Source: an uncultured Clostridia bacterium (GTDB taxonomy: Bacteria > Bacillota > Clostridia > TANB77 > CAG-508). Taken from it: a DNA stretch of 5,202 nucleotides. Below the pieces are notes generated by a model, which was not told where the DNA came from, made no database searches, and saw nothing but the letters and a program-made list of their open reading frames with translations. Shown one piece after another: positions 1 through 5,184 of the stretch (positions within the stretch are counted from its first letter, which is position 1; each line of letters begins with the position of its first letter). A program made the position numbers and the translations under genes. The stretch is from the NCBI GenBank assembly GCA_944386315.1, contig CALXAS010000093.1, forward strand, positions 1-5,202, written 5' to 3'.

Positions 1-4
1 TCAT
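1..4 (-). CDS. Start of next gene, cut by window edge; probably CpsD/CapB-type tyrosine kinase
   Basis: Only the start codon and one further base are visible. The minus strand reads TAATGA here, so the ATG at 4-2 shares its A with the last base of the upstream stop codon TAA. A complete AAAGGAGG Shine-Dalgarno lies 9 bases before this ATG, inside the end of the upstream gene, which makes a real, translationally coupled start very likely. The product is inferred from context alone: Wzz/CapA-type membrane proteins in Gram-positive bacteria are usually followed by their partner cytoplasmic bacterial tyrosine kinase (CpsD, CapB, YwqD). No kinase sequence is present in the window, so identity is uncertain although the start itself is well supported. 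Confidence 0.5.
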
Positions 5-732
5 TATTTTCTGCCTCCTTTGCTCACCGTTTTCATACTTAAATCAAAATCGCAAATAGGGATAGTAGTAAGTACAGATAATCCCATTTTCTTTTCTATT
101 TCCTCTTTTGATTTAACCGTAGTATCTAGCATATTAGCAATTAATGCATAAACTACGCTTATGACAATACCAATAAATAAGAAAATAACTAAATCTTTTC
201 CATGGTTAATGTTATATGGTGCTGTTGGTACTTCTGCGGCATCCCAAACTTGTACATTGTTAATTTTATAAACTCCATTAGCTACTTGTTCAATAAAAAC
301 TCTTGCAATTTCTTCTGCAATTCTTTTGGCAGTCTCCGGATTGGAATCTGTTACTCTAATTTGAATTAAATCTGTATCTTCTACGGCACTAACCGTAATG
401 CTATTTTTTAAAGAAGCCTCTGTTCTATCTATACGTAAATTAGTAATTACCTCACTTAAAATTCTTGGGCTTGTAAGTAATTCACTATAGGTAGATACCA
501 ATTTTTGATTTAATGTTAAGTCATTTGCCGTAATTGTGTCTGAATTATCTGTTCCAGTTGAAGTAGCAGCAGATTGTGCTAAGATAACTGTTGTAGTAGA
601 AGCATAATCTGGTTTTACAAAAACAAATGTATAAATAAAACCTATTACTAAAAAAATAGCAATGATAATACCTATTTGTATTTTTCTACTCCAAAATATA
701 TTAAATAGTTCTTTTAAATCTAACTCTTCCAT
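4..732 (-). CDS. Wzz/CapA-type polysaccharide co-polymerase (chain-length determinant, kinase activator)
   Basis: This 242-aa membrane protein has the layout of the Gram-positive CpsC/CapA/YwqC family, which controls chain length and export of capsule or exopolysaccharide and activates a partner tyrosine kinase. A short cytoplasmic N-terminus (MEELDLKELFNIFWSRK) leads into TM1 at about 18-38. An extracellular part of about 140 residues follows, with the typical Thr-rich stretch and a helical segment near 130-150. A PxxP element (P169-P172) precedes TM2 at about 178-200. The cytoplasmic tail begins LDTTVKSKEEIEKKMGL, the typical juxtamembrane motif, and ends in a basic KGGRK. The length fits the family, whose kinase domain is a separate protein. 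The ATG at 732 has GGGAG at a 9-base spacing. The gene has its own promoter at 773-801 and overlaps the next gene by one base. The family call is firm; the polymer cannot be told from the window. Confidence 0.93.
   Translation of the reverse strand: MEELDLKELFNIFWSRKIQIGIIIAIFLVIGFIYTFVFVKPDYASTTTVILAQSAATSTGTDNSDTITANDLTLNQKLVSTYSELLTSPRILSEVITNLRIDRTEASLKNSITVSAVEDTDLIQIRVTDSNPETAKRIAEEIARVFIEQVANGVYKINNVQVWDAAEVPTAPYNINHGKDLVIFLFIGIVISVVYALIANMLDTTVKSKEEIEKKMGLSVLTTIPICDFDLSMKTVSKGGRK
14..21 (-). promoter_or_regulatory. Shine-Dalgarno of the gene leaving the window
   Basis: AAAGGAGG on the minus strand lies inside the last codons of the Wzz-like gene, 9 bases from the ATG at 4-2. It is the main evidence that a coupled gene begins at the window edge. 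Confidence 0.75.
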
Positions 733-772
733 CTTTTTAAACTCCCTTTTTTTTCAAACTGTTTACCGTACT

Positions 773-801
773 ATTATATAAAAATTCTAATGCTTTTTCA
801 A
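773..801 (-). promoter_or_regulatory. Sigma-A-type promoter of the Wzz-like gene
   Basis: The minus strand carries TTGAAA (-35, 796-801), a 17-base spacer and a perfect TATAAT (-10, 773-778). The predicted start is near 766, giving a leader of about 35 bases before the ATG at 732. It lies downstream of the terminator at 841-881, so the polysaccharide genes form a separate transcription unit from the cohesin operon. Confidence 0.85.
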
Positions 802-840
802 GCCTTTTTATGGTATTTCTATTTTCTTTATAACCTTTTA

Positions 841-881
841 AGTAAAAAGAATGACCTAGAAGCCTTTTTCTCTTCTAGGCC
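841..881 (-). terminator. Rho-independent terminator after the cohesin gene
   Basis: On the minus strand a 10-bp stem (872-881 paired with 853-862, one G-T wobble, arms GGCCTAGAAG and CTTCTAGGTC) closes a 9-base loop. It is followed by a U-rich run ending in UUUUU at 844-848. It lies 16 bases after the cohesin stop codon and ends the dockerin-cohesin operon. Confidence 0.88.
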
Positions 882-896
882 TTATATGGGTCTCTT

Positions 897-1667
897 TTAT
901 TTTAATGGTATAGAACGATAACGAATATACGCAGCAATTCCAACAACGCCAATTACTCCTAATGCAATTATCCATCCCATTCCACTACCTGTTTGTGGGA
1001 TAGTTGTGGTTGCTGTAGTTTGATCTCTATTAGAACCTGTTATTTCCTCTATCGTTATATTTTGAACTGTATTTTGAGTAGTATTGGTAGTTTCGTTAAC
1101 TACTTGATTGGTTACTACATTAATAACCTGATTTGTTAAAACATTGGTATTTGGGTTTTCTTCTGGATCTGTATCTGGTTGTTCTTCTGGTACATTATAA
1201 GGGAATGTGTAATCCACTGTTTTAGAAAATACTTTTTGTGTATTTCCATCTGCAAAAGTAAAATCTGTAATCTTTACTTGTGTGCTACCCACTGTTATAT
1301 TATCTTTTAAATCTAACGTAATTTGTGCTATTTGAGTTCCTGGTTTTGCTGTTGTTGTAGTAGCTAAAAACATACCTGTGCTCGCATCATAATTGGCTGT
1401 TTCCCAATCACTTAAAGATGTTATAGTAGCACTCTCAAATATGTTTGAATCATATTCTAATTTTCCTTCATAGCCTAGAAAACCATCTCCGTCATAACTA
1501 TCCAAGTTAATAGTAATTTTTACTTGTTTTTGTGTTTGATCAATTTCTGTTTTATCTGTTTGTAGGCTTACATTACAATTATCTTCTACACTTGCCCATA
1601 CAGAACTTATAGCGAAAATTCCCACTATAAATAGTAAAATACCTGTTATGATTTGTTTCTTTTTCAT
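897..1667 (-). CDS. Cell-wall-anchored cohesin-domain protein (IPQTG sorting signal)
   Basis: This 256-aa protein has a signal peptide (MKKKQ, hydrophobic 6-20, likely cleavage after VWA at residue 25). A cohesin-like beta-sandwich spans about 30-156; visible signs are CNVSLQTDKTEID, then VKITINLDSYDG, FLGYEGKLEYDSNIFE, GTQIAQITLDLK and VKITDFTFADG, the strand order of cohesins. An acidic Pro/Glu linker (about 157-172) and a wall-spanning Asn/Thr/Val-rich region with loose TNQV repeats (about 173-210) follow. The C-terminus is a sortase substrate signal: IPQTG at 223-227, a membrane segment at about 231-247 and a basic tail (RYRSIPLK). The inferred role is a wall-bound receptor for dockerin proteins, first of all the LRR-dockerin protein encoded just upstream. 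The ATG at 1667 has GGAGG at an 8-base spacing, abutting the upstream stop codon, so translational coupling is likely. The cohesin call is by eye and divergent from cellulosomal members; the sorting signal is clearer. Which sortase acts on IPQTG is unknown. Confidence 0.86.
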   Translation of the reverse strand: MKKKQIITGILLFIVGIFAISSVWASVEDNCNVSLQTDKTEIDQTQKQVKITINLDSYDGDGFLGYEGKLEYDSNIFESATITSLSDWETANYDASTGMFLATTTTAKPGTQIAQITLDLKDNITVGSTQVKITDFTFADGNTQKVFSKTVDYTFPYNVPEEQPDTDPEENPNTNVLTNQVINVVTNQVVNETTNTTQNTVQNITIEEITGSNRDQTTATTTIPQTGSGMGWIIALGVIGVVGIAAYIRYRSIPLK

Positions 1668-1680
1668 TTGCTTTTCCTCC

Positions 1681-3417
1681 CTATTTTATAATAATTCTAA
1701 TAATTCGCATAATATCCATAATATTAACATTGTCATCTCCAGTTAAATCTGCTGCCAAAAAGCTATTTCCTGTTAGTAATTTACTTTTTAGTACATGCCT
1801 TTTTACTTGCATTAAATCCATAATGTTGACATTTCCATCTCCAGAGGTATCTGCCTGCACAATAATGGTATAATTTCCTGCGTCTGTTCTTAAAATATCA
1901 CCTGTTGCAACTATATCCGTATTTTTTAAAACTGTCTGTCCTCTTACCACATAGCCTGCCCCTCCTAATGTAATATTTTTCAAAAAGGCTTCTAATGTAG
2001 TTTGCTCTGTTACATTTTTGATATAGCCATTCTGTATACTATATACTGTACTGGTAGGTTCTTGTGGTTCTCCTTGCTCATTATCATTATTTCCATTTGT
2101 TTGTGTATTTGTTCCTGGATCTGGCTCAGGAACTGGCTCGGGTTCTTCTTGCTCTTGATAAGTAATGGTTAAAGTAACATAAGTATAACTAGCATCTTTC
2201 ATTCTAAAAATTAGATCTTCCTTTTTTACATCTTCTATAGAAAAGATAAGATAAGACATATCATTTGCTACTTCATAAGTAATATTGTTATCCATTTCAT
2301 ATTCTACATTTTCCGCATAAATCTTACTATCTTCCTTTTTCAAATTCTGGAATAAAGAGGTAAGATTCAATTGAATTTTTTCTGCCGTAGCATATTCTTC
2401 TGTTATGATGGTATAAGTAGATTGGTTATAAATTGTCATTTTCTCTACATTTGTAAGCGTTTCTAATGCTGTTATATCAATAATATGATTATTGTCTAAA
2501 TATACATATTTTAATATGGAATTGTTATATAATGGCGAAATATCCACAATTTCATTTTTATTTAAGTTCAAATTATATAGGCTTGTCAAATCCGCTATAG
2601 AAGATATATCTGTTAACTTGTTGTTACTAACACTTAGTATTTCTAAGTTCTTACATTTTTCTAGTCCAGATAAGCTTTCTAATTGGTTATAATTTAGATT
2701 CATTTGAGTAATGGATGTATTTTCTGTAAATCCTGTAATGGCTTTTATTTGATTTCTGCTAATATCCACATTTTCTAAATTTGTTAATTTCGTAATTACA
2801 TCGCCATTTTTTATTTGATTGCCTGCTATGGACAATTCTCTTAAATTTGTCAAACTGCTAAGTCCTGTAATATCTGTGATTTGATTGTTGTCTAAATAAA
2901 CATATTTTAAATTATTCAAGTTGAATATTGGTGAAATATCTGTAATTGTATTATTGCTAAAATTGATATTTTCTAGGTTTTGTAGATTTTGTAGAAAACC
3001 AATATTCGTTATCTGATTTCCACTAGCGCTTATTTTGGTAAGGGAAGTAAATTTACCAAGCACACTCATATCTGTAATTTGGTTCCAGTCTAAATAAATC
3101 CACTCTATCCCTTTATCTGCAAATAATTCTAATCCTGCTAAATTTGTAATATTTTTTCCTGCTAAATTTAATTGCTTTCCGCTTGGCAAGTCTTCTGCTG
3201 TAATGGCTTCTATATCCGATTGTAAAATTGTTTCTTTTGTGCTATTTCCTGTTACATCCTTTACTTTTTCTAATATAGCTTGTTTTAGGTTTTCATCTTG
3301 AAAATAATTTGTTACGTCTTTGTCCTCTGTAGCGGATGACGTAGTGGTAAGCATGAAGAAAGCAATAACGATATATAGTAGAATTTTAGTTATTTTGCTT
3401 ATTTTTAAGTCCTTCAT
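1681..3417 (-). CDS. Secreted internalin-like leucine-rich-repeat protein with C-terminal type I dockerin
   Basis: This 578-aa protein begins with a signal peptide (basic MKDLKISKITK, hydrophobic 12-24, cleavage near residue 29). A cap follows (about 36-80: VTNYFQDENLKQAILEKV...), like the N-terminal cap of internalins. The LRR array (about 83-330) has repeats starting at 107, 129, 151, 173, 195, 217, 239, 261, 283 and 305, an exact 22-residue period with the LxLxxNxIxDIxxL pattern of the internalin (SD22) class. A beta-rich region (about 331-420), a PEPVPEPDPG and Asn-rich linker (422-456) and a small domain (about 457-519) precede the dockerin (520-578). The dockerin has two calcium loops, D523-D534 and D557-D568. 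The LRR region likely binds a protein or glycan outside the cell; the dockerin should attach it to a cohesin, plausibly the one encoded 13 bases downstream. It has no sorting signal of its own. A TTG seven codons upstream is open, but the ATG at 3417 with AAAGGA at a 6-base spacing is preferred. No enzyme domain is seen. The ligand is unknown. Confidence 0.95.
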   Translation of the reverse strand: MKDLKISKITKILLYIVIAFFMLTTTSSATEDKDVTNYFQDENLKQAILEKVKDVTGNSTKETILQSDIEAITAEDLPSGKQLNLAGKNITNLAGLELFADKGIEWIYLDWNQITDMSVLGKFTSLTKISASGNQITNIGFLQNLQNLENINFSNNTITDISPIFNLNNLKYVYLDNNQITDITGLSSLTNLRELSIAGNQIKNGDVITKLTNLENVDISRNQIKAITGFTENTSITQMNLNYNQLESLSGLEKCKNLEILSVSNNKLTDISSIADLTSLYNLNLNKNEIVDISPLYNNSILKYVYLDNNHIIDITALETLTNVEKMTIYNQSTYTIITEEYATAEKIQLNLTSLFQNLKKEDSKIYAENVEYEMDNNITYEVANDMSYLIFSIEDVKKEDLIFRMKDASYTYVTLTITYQEQEEPEPVPEPDPGTNTQTNGNNDNEQGEPQEPTSTVYSIQNGYIKNVTEQTTLEAFLKNITLGGAGYVVRGQTVLKNTDIVATGDILRTDAGNYTIIVQADTSGDGNVNIMDLMQVKRHVLKSKLLTGNSFLAADLTGDDNVNIMDIMRIIRIIIK

Positions 3418-3423
3418 CTTTTT

Positions 3424-3429
3424 TCCTTT
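3424..3429 (-). promoter_or_regulatory. Shine-Dalgarno deciding the LRR-dockerin start
   Basis: AAAGGA lies 6 bases before the ATG at 3417-3415. It falls inside the reading frame that would be used from the TTG at 3438, so it argues for the shorter 578-aa product. Confidence 0.75.
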
Positions 3430-3450
3430 CTTTGCCAATTTTCTACAAAA

Positions 3451-3479
3451 ATCATATCGATATTGCTTTGTTTTGTCAA
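3451..3479 (-). promoter_or_regulatory. Sigma-A-type promoter of the LRR-dockerin/cohesin operon
   Basis: The minus strand has a perfect TTGACA (-35, 3474-3479), a 17-base spacer and TATGAT (-10, 3451-3456). The predicted start is near 3444, leaving a leader of about 27 bases before the ATG at 3417. A small dyad, TTACA-AAAA-TGTAA (3486-3499), lies just upstream of the -35. The 23-bp tandem repeats begin 57 bases upstream of it. This near-consensus promoter suggests strong basal expression. Confidence 0.88.
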
Positions 3480-3535
3480 TATTTGTTACAAAAATGTAAT
3501 CTAAGAATTATATTGTTGTAATATATTTTATTTTC

Positions 3536-3597
3536 AGTCGACACTTTTTAACATTTTTAGTCGACACTTTTTAACATTTTTAGTCGACACTTTTTAA
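3536..3597. repeat. 23-bp tandem repeat with GTCGAC core, about 2.7 copies
   Basis: Two identical 23-bp units lie at 3536-3558 and 3559-3581, and a third, partial one at 3582-3597. Each starts AGTCGACAC, continues with five T and AA, and full units end CATTTTT. On the minus strand each unit reads TGTTAAAAAGTGTCGACT followed by A-rich sequence. The core GTCGAC is a palindrome. The array sits between the terminator of the DUF operon and the promoter of the LRR-dockerin operon. Two readings are open: a remnant of an IS21-like element end, which typically carries several copies of a transposase-binding repeat, or an array of regulator sites for the downstream promoter. It is too short and lacks the spacer layout of a CRISPR. 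Confidence 0.9.
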
Positions 3598-3619
3598 TAA
3601 GTTAATTCTTACATATTAT

Positions 3620-3660
3620 AAAAGCAGAAGAATAATTCCTTTTTGAAATTACTCTTCTGC
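3620..3660 (-). terminator. Rho-independent terminator after the DUF1828/1829 gene
   Basis: On the minus strand GCAGAAGAGTAATTTC pairs with GGAATTATTCTTCTGC around a five-A loop, giving a long stem with one G-U pair and one mismatch near the loop. An A-rich run precedes it and UUUUAUAAU follows. It starts 8 bases after the stop codon of the DUF1828/1829 gene and isolates that operon from the LRR-dockerin operon. The plus strand also shows a T run after the hairpin, so it may work in both directions. Confidence 0.88.
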
Positions 3661-3668
3661 TTTTTGTG

Positions 3669-4433
3669 TTATGCTGTTAACATGTGTAAATAGTCTTTCC
3701 TATTGCTCCATGGTATTGTTGTTACATTGTAATTTTTGAATCCTTCTATCACATTAGAATCTATCTTATCTGCATCATTTAAAAAAACAATTAAATTACT
3801 ATCCGCATTTCTTGTTTCTTTTGTATCATTCCACATAAACATAGTTGATTGAAAATTCTGCTTATTAGGGTTGTTTATAGCCTTGCATAATCTTTCTGGC
3901 TTATTTTTTGTTCTTTGTATTAAATAATCATAAGAGTAAAAGAAACCTGATTTTCCTATAAAACTAACATTCTCACTATAAAAGATTTCATTATTATCGA
4001 AAAATTCTTTTATATCATCTAAAAATATAGAAGATACTTTATTTTGAGAAAGCATAAACATATCATCCACATTGAGCATAGCTTGTAATAGAAATAATAT
4101 CTTTTGAGGGAAATCTTCCATTCCTGCTCTTATTTCTAATGCATCACCATTTAATTGTACTCTATATTTCTTCAAAAAATTTTCTAATATTTGTTTTCTC
4201 TTTAGACTATTTATATCAATTCCAGACATCTTCAAATTATTTATTGTATAGGCATCATCTGTTAAAAAAATTTCGTTGTTATTTTCTAACTTAGCATATA
4301 TTTGTAAATAGTCATTATATCTATCTAGAAAAGGACTTGTAATTTCAAAAAATTCACCAATATTTTTTACAGACATTTCACGCTCTAGCCAGTTTATGTA
4401 TTTTTCTTTTAATTGTATTGGACTAATATTCAT
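3669..4433 (-). CDS. DUF1828/DUF1829 domain protein of unknown function
   Basis: This 254-aa soluble protein has no signal peptide or membrane segment. The N-terminal half (about 25-117) matches what I recall of DUF1828: EITSPFLDRYNDYLQIYAK, then EIFLTDDAYTINNLKMSGI, followed by a helical RKQILENFLKKYRVQL region. The C-terminal part (about 155-247) resembles DUF1829: SFIGKSGFFYSYDYLIQ, then STMFMWNDTKETRNADS, LIVFLNDADKID and a terminal NYNVTTIPWSNRKDYL. The two domains usually occur together in this order, and the length fits an intact member. The biochemical role is not established to my knowledge; conserved Asp residues in FLDRYNDY and LTDDAYT would be the first place to look for an active or binding site. 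The start is the ATG at 4433, which has GGAGG at a 7-base spacing; an upstream in-frame TTG at 4481 would overlap the preceding gene and lacks support. It lies 17 bases after the DUF6978-like gene, in the same operon, with a terminator right behind it. Confidence 0.83.
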   Translation of the reverse strand: MNISPIQLKEKYINWLEREMSVKNIGEFFEITSPFLDRYNDYLQIYAKLENNNEIFLTDDAYTINNLKMSGIDINSLKRKQILENFLKKYRVQLNGDALEIRAGMEDFPQKILFLLQAMLNVDDMFMLSQNKVSSIFLDDIKEFFDNNEIFYSENVSFIGKSGFFYSYDYLIQRTKNKPERLCKAINNPNKQNFQSTMFMWNDTKETRNADSNLIVFLNDADKIDSNVIEGFKNYNVTTIPWSNRKDYLHMLTA

Positions 4434-4440
4434 ACTTATT

Positions 4441-4445
4441 CCTCC
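4441..4445 (-). promoter_or_regulatory. Shine-Dalgarno deciding the DUF1828/1829 start
   Basis: GGAGG stands 7 bases before the ATG at 4433-4431, within the 17-base gap after the upstream stop codon. It favours the 254-aa product over a 270-aa one from TTG. Confidence 0.8.
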
Positions 4446-4450
4446 ACTTA

Positions 4451-4924
4451 CTATAATTCTGTTTGGTATTCTATCTCCCAATTTTCTTTTATTATATTAA
4501 ATTTTTTAAAGAATTGTAGACAATACTCATATAAATCTGCATCTTCAACATTAAATGGGATAGCCTCTCTCATTTCTGTTTCTTCATTATATATATGAAG
4601 ATGATTTCCCTTTATCTTTTCTCCATTAGAATTCATATGAGTAGAATTTGTAATATCTAGTCTTAATAAAGGTATGTTATTTATATATGTTCTTCCTTGA
4701 TAAGTACACTTCTCTTTATCAATAGTATTTCTAGAGATATTAATAATAAACTTTGTTCCATCTTTTTGTGCATATACATTAAATTCTACCCTTTTCCCTA
4801 ATTGTGGGAAATTTAATGTTGTTTCATTTACTTTTTTCTTTAATTCATTAATCAATTCTATTGCTTCTTCTGTCGTTAATTTAAATTTTTCACTTTGATC
4901 GCTCTCTTTATGTTCTTTACTCAT
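4451..4924 (-). CDS. Small DUF6978-like protein, partner of the DUF1828 gene
   Basis: This is a 157-aa soluble protein with a charged, probably disordered N-terminus (1-13). A helical stretch follows (KLTTEEAIELINELKKKVNE, 15-34). A mixed alpha/beta body then shows FPQLGKRVEFNVYA, KFIINISRNTIDKEKCTYQ and PLLRLDITNSTHMNSNGEKI. The clearest motif is HLHIY at 108-112. A C-terminal segment (LYEYCLQFFKKFNIIK) closes the protein. The order of 'FP-L-G', 'DISRG-ID-K-TYQ-R', 'LLRLD' with an H-N-G-E stretch and 'HLHIY' agrees with my memory of DUF6978; that name is a recollection, not a search result. The HxH motif could bind metal or be structural. No function is established. The ATG at 4924 has AAAGGAG at a 6-base spacing. 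The gene is first in a two-gene operon with the DUF1828/1829 gene, so the two products probably act together. Confidence 0.72.
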   Translation of the reverse strand: MSKEHKESDQSEKFKLTTEEAIELINELKKKVNETTLNFPQLGKRVEFNVYAQKDGTKFIINISRNTIDKEKCTYQGRTYINNIPLLRLDITNSTHMNSNGEKIKGNHLHIYNEETEMREAIPFNVEDADLYEYCLQFFKKFNIIKENWEIEYQTEL

Positions 4925-5052
4925 GCATATCTCCTTTACATTATATAGTATAATATATTACAATGCTATTACTTTTTTATTTCTTTTAAATTACAAAAAT
5001 AACTCTAACATTTTACATTCTAATAACAATTTTAAATTCACTTTGCAATACA

Positions 5053-5072
5053 ACATAATATTTGTATTATGT
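5053..5072. repeat. Perfect palindrome in the leader of the DUF operon
   Basis: ACATAATA and TATTATGT form perfect 8-base arms around TTTG. It lies about 130 bases upstream of the DUF6978-like ATG and directly downstream of a possible -10 at 5070-5075, so it would cover the start site of that promoter. It could be an operator or a weak AU hairpin; in such AT-rich sequence chance is also possible. Confidence 0.5.
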
Positions 5073-5098
5073 ATATCATATTTTTTGTTTTTTTACAA
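5070..5098 (-). promoter_or_regulatory. Possible promoter of the DUF6978-like/DUF1828 operon
   Basis: The minus strand has TTGTAA (-35, 5093-5098), a 17-base spacer and TATACA (-10, 5070-5075), each four of six matches to consensus. Its start site would fall near 5063, within the palindrome at 5053-5072, giving a leader of about 140 bases. A closer -10-like TATACT (4947-4952) lacks a convincing -35. No confident promoter can be picked in the AT-rich stretch 4925-5110. Confidence 0.3.
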
Positions 5099-5116
5099 GC
5101 TTTTTTCATCGTCAAA

Positions 5117-5184
5117 AGTCGACATTGTGACTCGTAAATGAAAATGTCTCAATTTTTCAGTTAGTTTGTAAATAAAAATGTCTC
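5117..5184. mobile_element. Possible insertion-sequence end (IS21-like repeats), element continuing outside the window
   Basis: A 17-base motif beginning GTAAAT and ending AAAATGTCTC occurs at 5134-5150 and 5168-5184 with one mismatch, 34 bases apart and in the same orientation. Just to its left, AGTCGACA at 5117-5124 recalls the core of the 3536-3597 repeats. Multiple spaced copies of a transposase-binding repeat at the ends are typical of IS21-family elements, and the TGTAAATAAAAATGTC form fits. No transposase is within the window, so this rests on repeat architecture only. The remaining bases to 5202 contain no coding sequence that I can recognise. Confidence 0.4.

Noticed and set aside
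2492..2692. Plus-strand open frame of 66 codons inside the LRR region
   Set aside because: It is antisense to the regular LRR-coding repeats, has no convincing ribosome site and no recognisable product; it is a shadow of the real gene.
3418..3438. TTG start giving a 585-aa LRR-dockerin protein
   Set aside because: The AAAGGA ribosome site lies inside this extension and points to the ATG at 3417, which also starts a normal signal peptide.
3486..3499. Small dyad TTACA-AAAA-TGTAA upstream of the adhesin promoter as an operator
   Set aside because: Five-base arms in very AT-rich sequence are expected by chance; noted with the promoter but not listed separately.
3536..3597. CRISPR array
   Set aside because: The copies are contiguous, without unique spacers, so this is a plain tandem repeat.
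4434..4481. TTG start giving a 270-aa DUF1828/1829 protein
   Set aside because: It overlaps the preceding gene, and the GGAGG at 4441-4445 is well placed only for the ATG at 4433.
4413..4598. Plus-strand open frame of 61 codons over the junction of the two DUF genes
   Set aside because: It is antisense to two well-supported genes and their ribosome site, and is rich in Tyr and Ser as expected from AT-rich antisense.
4940..4945. TATAAT as the -10 of the DUF6978-like gene
   Set aside because: Transcription would begin within or after the ribosome site at 4931-4937, and no -35 stands at the right distance.
4923..5141. Plus-strand open frame of 72 codons in the AT-rich leader
   Set aside because: Its composition (Phe, Tyr, Leu, Asn, Ser) is that of translated AT-rich noncoding DNA, and it has no ribosome site or family match.
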